Source: Rhytidiadelphus loreus
Taxonomy: Eukaryota; Streptophyta; Bryopsida; Hypnales; Hylocomiaceae
Reading direction: 5' to 3'
DNA length: 64,000 bases
NCBI GenBank assembly: GCA_947034895.1
Contig: OX344764.1
Span: forward strand, 6,758,001 to 6,822,000
Shown piece after piece: positions 1 through 9,703 of the stretch (positions are counted from its first letter, which is position 1; each line of letters begins with the position of its first letter). The position numbers and the translations under genes were made by a program. The notes under the pieces are model-generated. The model saw only the letters and a program-made list of their open reading frames with translations. It had not been told where the DNA came from and made no database searches.

Positions 1-250
1 ACAAATCCACCTTACGTAGTCACTTTCACATGCTTAAAGAGTTAAAGCTGGTCATACAATACAACAAAGTTTCGTGCAATTCTACAATTGATAATTATTT
101 GGATGGTGTGCACAAGAAGGGAACCGACATTCTTAGAATACGAACGAAAATCTCTTGTGCAGTAGGTGAGTGCATGGAGAGGGCAGATTTAACATTCAAG
201 TGTACATGCATACTCGATTTGGAAGATAACGAAAGAGCTTGAGTCCAAAC

Positions 251-644
251 CTGTAAACCTGACCTCCCCCGATGACGAACACGCTCTCCACTTGCTCCTC
301 GTAAGGCCCTCTTGCGAGCACTGCCAATGCATCCCGAAGCTCTTGGTAAGCAGAACTCCCTTCGGTGGTGTCGGCGTAATGATCCCACTCCGAGTGAGAA
401 TCACATTCAAGCGTCCTGGCAAGGGACGAAACTTCTCCGGAATGCTCTCCCAAGTGTGCCGCCCCATGATCACGGCATTCCGCTTCGACGATGCAGTGGT
501 CGACGACGTCACCGTCTTGAAGAAGTGCATGTCCATCGGGAGGTTCCAAGGGAGAGTCCCTTGCTTCCCGATGCCGTGCTCTTTCGTGGCCGCCACGACG
601 ATTTGAAAACCTCGAGGATTCTCGCTCAAATCGGGAACCATTTC
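251..644 (-). CDS. DHFR-TS: Bifunctional dihydrofolate reductase-thymidylate synthase, first exon only, with apparent frameshift
   Basis: DHFR-TS reduces dihydrofolate and makes dTMP. Only the N-terminal DHFR part lies here; the TS half would be beyond the left edge. From the ATG at 644 the protein reads MVPDLSENPRGFQ, then the plant DHFR core: VVAATKEHGIGKQG, LPWNLP with the catalytic-region acid just after it (MDM), NAVIMGRHTWESIP, and RLNVILTRSG. The reading then leaves frame. The continuing homology (TTEG, ALAVLARGPYEEQ, VFVIGGGQVY) is one frame over, so one base seems missing in the G-run at 384-386 (CCC on the plus strand). The exon ends in CAG|GTTTGG at 251/250, where plant genes have an intron after the IGGGQ motif. 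The frame is open upstream to a stop at 861-863 but has no ATG there, so a transit peptide could come from another exon. Family assignment is firm; whether the frameshift is real or a consensus error is not. Confidence 0.85.
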
Positions 645-940
645 GGAATTTGGAGTTGGCAATGGGGAAAACGATCGGGAAGGGGTTACAGAGAATGAGG
701 CTGGCAGATGACGAAACGATGGAGTAACAAAGGGAGACGAGCGAATACCAAAGCTCAAATTACGACGCAATCCTGTTTTCGTAACACGCAATCTCGGACA
801 TGTTGAACCCTGTGGGAAGAATACTGGTCTGCACCAATACTGTGATGGATCCCTCGAGAGCTAAAACCTAAGCGAACATCTCCAGCCGTGCTAGACGATC
901 TCATGCTGGCTGTGGTAGAAAATCCTACTTCCTACAAATC

Positions 941-988
941 AAACCCTAAACAACCTCTAAACCTACCATCTACAACCTAAACCTTAAC
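941..988 (-). promoter_or_regulatory. Telo-box-like motif cluster upstream of DHFR-TS
   Basis: AAACCCTAA at 941-949 is followed by several degenerate copies (CTAAACCTA, CCTAAACCTTAA). Telo boxes (AAACCCTAA) are known in promoters of plant cell-cycle and ribosomal genes, and DHFR-TS is S-phase linked, so a promoter role is plausible. The cluster lies about 300 bp upstream of the chosen start codon. The regulatory role is inferred from position and motif only. Confidence 0.4.
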
Positions 989-1000
989 TACCGCTCAATT

Positions 1001-1975
1001 CTAAATTTTTTTAAGGTGCTCCCGGCTTAACTCACCGGTCTCCTTTTGCTTTATCATGTCCTTAGGGTCCATCTTGAAACATAGTCTGAAAATCTTACGA
1101 AGCACACCGCCATCCTGCAAGTCCTTCAAACCCTCCAAGGAATACGCAACACCAATGGGAGTTGCTGCGTGCGCAGAACCCCTACTAACGGTTGAAGAAA
1201 TATACCGTAGCGTCTGCATCATCTTCAACATGTTGGCAGTCGGCTTCAGCTTCATGCCGAAAATCTCCATCTTCCTCTCCCCCGGCTCTTGGCAAAACTC
1301 GATGGCATCCCGAGATCTCAACCACTCCGCTTGCCCTGCAGAATCCACACTACCTTTCCCACCAGCAATGTAGAACGCCTCCAAAACTTTGTCAGAAAAG
1401 GCTCTGACACAAATCTCAAAAGCAACAACATTCAAGGAGCTTTGCATAATGACATGCTGTTGCAACGCTTGAATCTCCACTTGCATTGACTCTTTGTCTT
1501 TACGCCACTGCCTTTGGTCATTATGCCTCTCCGCCTCCGCGTTTTCCATTCGCCCTTTCACATTACGCCTCTCCACCTCCGCGTTTTCCATTCGCCCTTT
1601 CACATTACGCCTCTCCACCTCCGCGCTTTCCATTCGCCTTTGCAGTGAGGCCACCGAATCCTTAAGATCAGTGATGTCATTTTGAGATGTAATCATCTCG
1701 ACCATAAAAGACCGGGACGGAGAATCACCAACCATCTCGGGTACAGGAGAGCCCAACGGCCTGATCTTCCGCACAACACCCGTGCCAACAAGATCCTTCA
1801 CTTCTCCTGTGGTTGCCAACTAGATAGTCCCAGCCTTCATCAAGTTCACAAACCTCGCGACCTTGCTTGGGTTCTTCGATGGAAGGTTCTCCCGAGAAGC
1901 TAAAGAAAACCGAGAAGCTAAAGGCCTCTTCACACCCCTCGACTCCGGTTTAAAACTGATAGGCTTACGCTCCAT
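1001..1975 (-). pseudogene. Unknown coiled-coil protein, interrupted by one in-frame amber codon
   Basis: One reading frame runs from the ATG at 1975 (MERKPISFKPESRGVKRPL) to a stop at 1001-1003 and is broken once, by TAG at 1820-1822. Downstream of the stop it stays open for about 272 codons, so the break looks recent or is removed another way. Visible parts are a basic N-terminus and a charged coiled-coil region with three 14-residue repeats of the type MENAEVERRNVKGR. A more conserved-looking helical region follows (FCQEPGERKMEIFGMKLKP), with a Lys-rich C-terminal end. A possible splice acceptor (TTTATTTGCAG) lies just before the ATG, so upstream exons may exist. I do not recognise the family. 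Carriage inside a mobile element is possible, because the sequence just upstream is a recent tandem duplication. A small intron spanning the TAG cannot be excluded. Confidence 0.5.
1521..1646 (-). repeat. 42-bp in-frame minisatellite, three copies
   Basis: Three units of 42 bp at 1521-1562, 1563-1604 and 1605-1646 differ at only a few bases and encode the 14-residue coiled-coil repeat of the surrounding reading frame. The unit length keeps both the frame and the heptad pattern (two heptads). Confidence 0.85.
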
Positions 1976-2052
1976 CCCTGCAAATAAAAACCATACCAAA
2001 CAATGAGAACAACGGCTACTTATACAGCCAACCAAGTCAAAGTAAAAGCCAA

Positions 2053-3342
2053 AGTAAAATCGACCATACTTCTATACAAGAGCCCTAGGGAACACACATG
2101 ACTGTCAAAAGGACAGCATTGCAAAGTCGCAGAGAAAGACAAGGGCATCAACTTCTTATCAATCCGATGTGATAAAAGAAGTTAGAACAAAGTAAAGTGC
2201 CTGAATTGGAGTCTATGAACGGACTGAAAATTACGTCCTACTTTTCTTCGGTCTGTACTCCAAGATATCACTGCTAGAGTTCCGGTTCAACTAATAAGCG
2301 CCCCTCGGTTGTTTAGATTGCGCATACCAAAGCTTGTCGAAATTTTCTATTCTCTGAACTTAGAGAGATATCACTGCTACAGAATCGTGCAATAGTTTCA
2401 ATTCCACATCTAATTTGAAAGCATTTCAACACTCTAGCAAAGCACAGCAAACTGCTAGTCGAAGCGCGGGCTCACTCACCGAAAACTTCACCAAGTTCTG
2501 TCCAGAAGTACTTGGTCGTGCGTCCCCTTTCCCCTTACATCAAGCTCCAAGCTCCGGCCTACACAGGCAAGAATGACGAAGTGAAATCGACCATGCTTCT
2601 GCACAAGAGCCTTAGCGAACACAATAATGATTGTCAAAAGGACAGCATTGCAAAGTCGCAGAGAAAGACAAGGGGCATCAACTTCTTATCAATCCGATGT
2701 GATAAAAGAAGTTAGAACAAAGTAAAGTGCCTGGATTGGAGTCTATGAACGGACTGAAAATTACGCAATACACTTGGAAGCCTATTTCAAAGCGTCCTAC
2801 CTTTTCTTCGGTCTGTACTCCAAGATATCACTGCTAGAATGGTCAATTTAATTAAAATGGCGGTATTCCATTAAAATGGCAAAAAACAAAACCATTGAAA
2901 GAATGAAAACAATGGAAAGATTGTCCAAGGGGAGTGGAAATGCGTGAACTAGGAGTGATTTGAATGTGCTAGGCATAAAATTGGCACATGTATGACCCTA
3001 TCGCAACACACTTATTCTCTTTTGTAGAAGATATTCCATTAAAATGGCGTGCGGAATATCACCATTTTAACGAAATTGACCATTAGAGTTCCGGTTCAAC
3101 TAATAAGCGCCCCTCGGTTGTTTAGATTGCGCATACCAAAGCTTGTCAAAATTTTCTATTCTCTGAAATTAGAGACATATCACTGCTACAGAATCGTGCA
3201 ATAGTTTCAATTCCGCATATCTAATTTGAAAGCATTTCAACACTCTAGCAAAGCACAGCAAACTGCTAGTCGAAGCGCGGGCTCACTCACCGAAAACTTC
3301 ACCAAGTACTGTCGAGATGTCCAGAAGTACTTGATCGTGCGC
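2053..3342 (+). repeat. Tandem direct duplication (copies 2053-2515 and 2581-3342)
   Basis: The two copies are nearly identical along their length: both contain GGACAGCATTGCAAAGTCGC, GGAGTCTATGAACGGACTG, CGCCCCTCGGTTGTTTAG and GAAGTACTTGRTCGTGCG. The second copy is longer because it carries a 245-bp MITE (2839-3083) and about 31 bp (around 2766-2797) missing from the first. A third, partial copy of the right end (TGTCCAGAAGTACTTGATCG) is at 3489-3515. I see no credible coding capacity in either copy. The sequence may be the upstream part of the coiled-coil gene or of an element carrying it. Confidence 0.85.
2839..3083. mobile_element. 245-bp MITE with TAGA target duplication
   Basis: The ends are inverted repeats: ATGGTCAATTTAATTAAAAT at the left and the reverse complement of ATGGTCAATTTCGTTAAAAT at the right. 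TAGA flanks both sides (2835-2838 and 3084-3087). The older tandem copy at about 2277 lacks the element and has a single TAGA (CTGCTAGAGTTCC), so this is a genuine insertion with a 4-bp duplication. ATTCCATTAAAATGGC occurs twice inside (about 2865 and 3030). There is no coding capacity. A 4-bp TAGA duplication does not match the classic plant MITE classes (TA or TWA), so the superfamily is left open. Confidence 0.85.
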
Positions 3343-4370
3343 CAATTTTCTCCTCGGATTAAGCGCGACGCTATATTCGGATACTATCCTTCTTGAAACT
3401 CCTCGACGACGAAGTGTAATTATTCCTGCAGGAGCGCTCACAGGCCGATGAGTTCACATTCTCCGAATTGCATAAAATTTCACTAAATCCTGTCCAGAAG
3501 TACTTGATCGTGCGCCTCTTCGGTCCTTAAATCAAGCTCCACGTCGTAACAATTATCTAGTATCCCTAAAGAAATCCTCCATAAGCCAAAACGCAATACA
3601 TATCACGAATGACATGGCTTGAGCTGCAAAATCAGAACTATTACCGATACTGTTGTACTCATCACAAAACTCATGAAACTACAATAAACTTCAAAAACAA
3701 GAAGCGTCATCCCCTTAGACCGACACAAACAAAGGTATTCTTAATTAATCACAACGTTTTCGTCGCAAACACCGACCAGCGCACCCTCATACCTGATTAA
3801 ATCTCCCCTTACGACACTCTAACACCAACCGGAACTCGATGCAATAACCTCCACCATCCACAATTGGAGCTCTTCTCTCTAGAACACGAAATGCAGACAA
3901 ACCATCACTGACAGCAAAAAACAGCAAAAAACACAAACAAACGCGATACTCCACCCCTTGCCACCCGAAAAAGGTCGGATACGATCAGAATGGCGTTACC
4001 AGAAGGCTAAGACGACACGAAATACTGAAGTCGCACCCAGCGCCAAGCCACACCCGCCGTGCGGAGCTCCATCGCCCTCGCCAAAACCAAAGCTTTCCCT
4101 GTGCTTCGTCGAGGAGAAGACCCGAAGGCTATCGAATGACCAGCGGTCAAGGGTACTGTCCGCTGCTCTTTACAAAATTCACTCTGTACTAACACATCGA
4201 CCTTCGGACGTTCGGTAATATTGATTCTGTGGTGACTTCGTGGGCGTCCCGTCCGATGGTCGCCGGATTCCTCTTGACAGTGAACCGGTGTCGGGACCTA
4301 TTACCGCGCCCTTCATACCCTCCACAATTGGTCCCTCCCGACCCATGATTTTCTTTCCCAAAAAAAAGCC
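3343..4370. other. Intergenic, nothing assignable
   Basis: Moderately GC-rich between about 3940 and 4350, with short open frames on both strands (for example 3958-4218 plus). None shows a recognisable motif, splice pattern or composition that favours one strand. It contains the partial third copy of the upstream duplication near 3490. Confidence 0.4.

Positions 4371-4430
<60 letters not shown>
4371..4430. repeat. (ATT)20 microsatellite
   Basis: Sixty bases of uninterrupted ATT trinucleotide repeat. The isoleucine-rich open frames that cross it on both strands are artefacts of the repeat. Confidence 0.98.
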
Positions 4431-4804
4431 CATCAAATAATTATAAGCACTTTGACCATGTCTGGGAATTAAAAGAAAATTAAAACAAACATACTGAATA
4501 ATTATTTTTAATAAATTTTTGCTTTTACATCCTATGTGTAAATCAAAGTGTTTAGAATTACGGGGTGACCAGTTATTGGCCGTGCGTGCTCCCCCCGCCG
4601 TTCCCCAACTTCAGTCCCCTTCGCAGCCTGCCTGCCTGACTCGCCGCCTTCGCCATGCAATAAGTAGCTGCCAATGTGGCCTCCTTGCACTCACTTCTTG
4701 CACAACCATTTCAGTGCCTCTGGGGGTGTACCTCTCAGTTGTACACCCGCAAGTCGTCTTCGCTCCCTGGAGTAGATCGAACTAGGAGTCCTGGCATGGC
4801 ATGG

Positions 4805-5093
4805 GTGTGGGAGTGTAGTTTTCCTCATTCAAAGAATAGTGCATTCTGAAGATCGAGTGGATTCGATTTGATTCTCAGCAGTCAGTTGAGATTCACGTCC
4901 GTAGTTACAAAGCTCTCGTTCTCTCGCACTGGTGTGGCTGGTCCGGCCGTGGTGTGTGAGTGTAAGGCTCTCCTCATTCGAAGAATGATGCATTCTGAAG
5001 ATCGATTCGATTCGATTCTCGGGAGTCAATGTTGAGATTCACATCCGTGGTTACGAAGTTCTCTGGCTCTCGGTCTGGTAGGGTTGGTCCGAA
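4805..5093 (+). repeat. 147-bp tandem duplication
   Basis: Copy one (4805-4951) and copy two (4952-5093) share GTGTGNGAGTGTA, GCATTCTGAAGATCGA, GATTCTC, GTTGAGATTCAC and TCCGTNGTTAC, with scattered substitutions. No coding frame is conserved between them. Just downstream (5100-5142) the phrase TGATCACTTGTT recurs two to three times, a second small duplication. Confidence 0.8.
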
Positions 5094-5142
5094 GCCTAAG
5101 TGATCACTTGTTTGATCACTTGTTGATCTCTTGTTTGATCAG

Positions 5143-5750
5143 TGGATTTTGCTACCAGGATATGTGATCGTATTTTGTATTATTTTGTTTGTTCCTCTGT
5201 AGAATTCTTCGTTTCGGAATTACTAGTTTTTTTTTCCTATCGAGTATGATAGGATAGATTCCAATACAATCGTCGGTACGTGTGTCACGAGAATGTGGGA
5301 CGGGTAGAGTGCATTGAGAGGTCATGCATGAATGGGGCCGTGGAATTATACCCGAATCCAATCTGAACGAATTCAGTCTTTGAGATTGAATGCGTGTCTC
5401 TGAATTTCGAATTTGGTTCTTTCAAGGGTAGAACGGAGTCGGCGATGAAGCTGTCGGAAGTGATGACATTGTCCAGATTTGAAGATTTGTTCAGAGGTTC
5501 GCACAGGGAGACCGGCGGGCCATCACCCCACCCCCCCCGGTCTTCTGAGAAGTCATGTATTTTGACCCCCCCTCCGTGTGGGACCAGTGGGGGTATTCTC
5601 TGCATGTCGTTGGAATACCGGGGGGTGCCTCTGAGCAGTGTTACTGTACCAGCGAGTGAGCAGTGTGATACCGGGGGTGCCTCTGAACACTGTTCTGTAC
5701 CAGCGAGTGAGCAGTGTGTGGCCAGCGAGCACCTTCGGAATCTCAGTATT
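5143..5750. other. GC-rich unassigned segment with open frames on both strands
   Basis: Open frames exist on plus (5394-5765) and minus (5285-5605, ATG start), but neither resembles a protein I know and they overlap antisense, so at most one is real. A 53-bp tandem repeat (5615-5667 and 5668-5718, core GTACCAGCGAGTGAGCAGTG) makes the plus-strand C-terminus repetitive. The raised GC content suggests an old exon, an LTR or captured sequence. Confidence 0.3.
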
Positions 5751-5751
5751 T

Positions 5752-5870
5752 TTATTTTTTTTTAAACAAAAGGACAAAATCCATTGATAAGGATAAAGTA
5801 CAAAGAACCAAAGGGTAGGCCCTCGGCGGATTTCCTATTTTTTTTCCTTTTTAATAATTCAACTTCTCAA
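5752..5870 (-). mobile_element. Possible 3' end of a LINE retrotransposon
   Basis: Read on the minus strand the segment ends CTTTATCCTTATCAATGG, ATTTTGTCCTTTTGTTT and then a run of A (the T-run at 5751-5762 on plus). This pattern, a short T-rich 3' tail followed by poly(A), is typical of plant LINE 3' ends. No reverse transcriptase coding sequence accompanies it, so it would be a strongly 5'-truncated copy. The call rests on sequence feel only. Confidence 0.3.
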
Positions 5871-6145
5871 TAACAGAGACCAATCAAACTAAAACTATAG
5901 AGTGGCAAGCACACCCAACAACAAAACGGCAGGAATCTAAGTATTGAGGAAGGAACCTTTCACCTTCAATTTCTTTTCTATCGCAAAAGGTAGTGCCTCT
6001 AAAAAAGTTTCTTTTGTAATTCGAACTATTGGTAGAATGAATTGTGGGATTAGAATTTGTGATATAAAAAATACACTTGCTTTGTCATTGATATATATAT
6101 ATAGAAATTCAAAAAATTTGAACAATTTTTTGTACTCTTCATAGT

Positions 6146-6376
6146 TTAACCCTTAAATGTCCAAGAAGGCGTTTGGCGTCCAATGGATGACAAGGAATTC
6201 TTGTAGTAGGACAAAAGTGCAACTATTCATCTTCAGAATTTTGTTGTGAAAAGGGGAGGTCTTCTACACTAGTTTGACTTCCAATGAGTGCTTTTGCTAT
6301 TTCTAAAACCCATGATTCACACGGTAATAGAAAGGGATGATTTCCAAGGTCACCCCTTCGTCCTTTTAAGGGTTAA
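6146..6376 (+). mobile_element. TTAA-type MITE, ~230-bp family, copy 1
   Basis: The element starts TTAACCCTTAAATG and ends CTTTTAAGGGTTAA, a terminal inverted repeat with TTAA at each end. The interior shares GCAACTATTCATC, AAAAGGGGARGTCTT, TAGTTTGACTTCCAATGAGTG and CATGATTCACA with the copies at 28109, 37078, 37536, 42786 and 43137. This copy defines the plus orientation of the family. It is non-coding. Confidence 0.85.
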
Positions 6377-9121
6377 TCAAACTTATTGTTGATAAGCAAT
6401 TTTTCATACAAGTAAATGTTTTCCTAAGAGTTCTTAGTAAGTGTCATGAAAATTCTTTTTGAGATTAAAGTGAACCTTTTCTAATATTGACGGACTCTCA
6501 TCCTAGCAATTCATATTTGTTGAAGAAATGTTCAGTTTTCATGGGGTTCAGAGACACTTACAGGTGCTTACTACTCATTTCATCCAAGATTTTTTTTTTA
6601 AGTTTTTGACACAAGACTTTATGAATTGTTGCCATTTCTTAACCAAATAATTTTTTATTAATGCAATCTAGTAGTATAATGTCTCCAAAAAAATCATTGA
6701 TTAATTTCCACACAACAAAGCCTTTCTTGTCCTTAGATTGGGGTTGCGGGCCTTGGTGCATACCAATTGTTCATTTTGGGGAGTTTCGGGCTTAAGATGT
6801 ACAAATCACATATTCTTTAAAATTACAAAATTCAATACAGTTATTTGTATTTTCTAAAAACTATGACTTTCACATTGCATGTCTAAATGCCACAAAATAA
6901 AGTCGTTGTATACTACTTTCTATTTGTAATAAGCACAAAATCCCTCATACTCCACTATGCCAATTAGTGCATTATAAAGTTTTATTGACTTAAAAAATTA
7001 GAAAACTAGTTCTAATGTTTCCTAATTACATAAAAACAGCACACCACAACAAAATTGTACCAAGGTGATTTGCATATAAATGCAAATTCTTATATTTATT
7101 TCTCAAAAGTGATGTCACTTCATCCTATGTCCACTATAAGTCAAATTATTTTCAAACTTAGTTGGAAAGACTTGAAATTACCATGAATTTCCTAAGTTAA
7201 AAATAAAGAAGACTCCAATCAAATATAAAATATTATCTTAACCCTACAATGCTTAGATCCATCTCCAAAATTGACTACTCAGGAAAAATCCTTCTCAAGT
7301 CCTATTTGGAAGAATATTTTGGACTTGACATAAAAATAAAAGTTTAGATGTTTGATCTCTAGATTCCATCTATACGGTTAGATTCACCAATGCTATCACC
7401 AATATTTTTTTAATAAATTTTGAATAGGAAAATTCAGAACTCCTTTTACATTCTATTACAAGCAAAATATTGTCATTTTTTGAGTAAAAGTTGTTGGAAT
7501 GGATTTGAAATGAGATTCTTTTCATATGGTGATTTTTTGAAATTTTTGTGTTCTTTAAATCTATGACCTCATATTTGGAAACCCAATTTGAACTAAAATC
7601 AATGCAATTTTTAACTTGACAAACTTCCACACCTGTAATTTTAGAAAAATACAAACTCTATTAACACCAAATCCAACCACTAGATAGGCCAACGACTTCA
7701 CAAAGAATCACCACAATTAGATGACTTTCATCCAAGTGTAATGAGAAAGAGAATTGAGTTTCAATCGATCGGAAGACTTGAAGACTTGCGTTCCTGATCA
7801 GCTCTGTCGCTCACTTACATCTTGGAGTACTGCATCTTCACATCCGTGAGCCTTCGCTACCCTGTGATCCACAGCTGAAATGCAGCACAACTGCAATCAT
7901 TCGTAACATTATTTCAGCTCATTTTCATATATACGGGAGATTCATGTGTGGAATTTGGCGAGAGGCTCAATCATACCAGCAATTGTGCAAAATTTCATAT
8001 ATATGATGAAAAAATTCTTGTAACTTATGGAAGTTGTATCTTAATTAAAAACGCCATGAGAACAACAAATGGATTGTTTGAAATAGTGGCCAGGGCTCTC
8101 TGTGTGAGTGCTCTGACGGACCCTGCCTTTCTTTCCGAGATCAAAGTTTACTCTGTTTGCGCTTTCTTGAGAGCTCAGATCTCCTTCGATCGCTGCACAT
8201 CGCCACGAATACTCGCAGCTCTTTGACTGTGAGAATTTCTTTATGTAAGTTAAATGTGTAACCACTAGAAAAATCCAAAGTATGCACTACCATATGTGAG
8301 GAAATCATTTTTTCCCCAAACATTATATTATTGAAATTTTTGCATTTAATCATCTAATTATCATGTTTTGATGAATAAAAGTCTAAAATTAATTTTTTGA
8401 TGTTGTAGGATACTACTACTAGATCCCTATATTTGTAAGTATACTTGCAAAGACACTGTCTGAGAGTGGTATTAAATTAGTACATCCAAAGACTAGGAAG
8501 AGGCATGAGTCCATCACCTATTCCCCCATCCAAATTTCATCATAGAAAATAGAGGAGACGCCTCCTTAAACCAACAAGAATGTCAACATGATTTCAATAA
8601 TCAAGAAGGTGACTAAGTTTCCAATGACTCACAAACAATATCTGTTAGTTATGCAGGATCACATCATATTAACGAAGACCTTGAGGTATCATTGGAAAAT
8701 ACTCTTAACTTGAAGCTTTTGGAATTGCAATGTCTCATAGATTCCGGTAACAATTCACTCACCAATCAAACCAAAATATTCAAGCTTTTATTTTGTAACA
8801 TTCAATATGTGAGTATTAGTAAAATTTTCCCCAATCTCAATTATCAAAACTATAGCATAAGAACATATTAAATTAGAATGCTCCCTTGTCCATTTACCAA
8901 AATCATTTAGAATATAAATGAACTATATAAAAACATAGAAATGTTTAAACCCTCTTGTTATAGTCTATGCATGAAGACGCACTGGTAGTAATAAACATGA
9001 GTATAATTTGATGCAACCACCTATGGAAAAAAAGGATGATATAATAAATTGTACCAAATGTTGAACATCAAAAGTTGAACATCAAAAGTTGGATTTTTAA
9101 CCTTTTGTTGACTTCATTTGG
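6377..9121. other. AT-rich intergenic stretch, no gene recognised
   Basis: Mostly AT-rich sequence without conserved frames. Two less AT-rich islands stand out: 7765-7905 (a possible minus-strand exon, listed separately) and 8080-8230, where short frames overlap on both strands and none is recognisable. No inverted-repeat element could be delimited. Confidence 0.4.
7801..7880 (-). other. Exon-like island, function unknown
   Basis: On the minus strand a branch/acceptor-like sequence (GCATTTCAG) is followed by an open stretch reading VDHRVAKAHGCEDAVLQD. A strong donor (CAAGAT|GTAAGTGAG) follows. The composition is clearly richer in GC than its surroundings. No partner exon was found within several kb, so this may be a stray exon of a decayed gene. 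I do not recognise the protein. Confidence 0.25.
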
Positions 9122-9695
9122 CTCGGGGGGGTCATTTAGAGTGTCCATTAGAAACCACGTGCGAACAAAACTTTGGACCCCTATATACTTTTATGAATTT
9201 TAAATAAAACAAAATTAAAAAAATATGAACAGATTTTCCTACTTTGAAAGTTTATGCTTTGAATTATTGATATTTTTATTTGTTAATAATAATTAGTTAC
9301 AAATTTTTGAAGTAAAAAGATACACTGTAGAACTGAAAAATAACTTTCACACCCCTATATTATATAAGAAAAATTGTCTAAAAAATGAACAAAAAATTCC
9401 TAAAAATAATTCATTATTGAAAGCTCATTTTGAGTTGAATATTGACTCAATGGTCATCTAAATGTGTCCTCTATAATTATTTGAGTTGAAAAACATGCCA
9501 TTTTAGTTCATTTTCAACCTCTTCTAGAAATCATTTCATATTTTCTTTGAGTTGGAAATTTTGGCAATAGAAAGCTATAGTCATTATTAAACAATATTCA
9601 AAATTTTACATTGAAATTATAGTTTATTAGAAACCACTTGTTCGCACGTGGTTTGTTCGCACATGCACATAGTAGAACTAAGTGCACCCCCCGAG
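9122..9695 (+). mobile_element. hAT-like MITE, copy 1 (574 bp)
   Basis: The ends are CTCGGGGGG and CCCCCCGAG, with further inverted similarity inside (GAAACCACGTGCGAACAAA against TTGTTCGCACGTGGTTT). It is flanked by a perfect 8-bp direct repeat, TCATTTGG (9114-9121 and 9696-9703), the size expected for hAT transposition. The interior (GATACACTGTAG, AACTTTCACACC, CATGCCATTTTAGTTCATTT) is shared with 21109-21691. There is no transposase; it is a deletion-type or MITE derivative. Confidence 0.88.
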
Positions 9696-9703
9696 TCATT
9701 TGG

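Noticed and set aside
4179..4440. Open frames on both strands rich in isoleucine
   Set aside because: They are created by the (ATT)20 microsatellite and carry no other signal.
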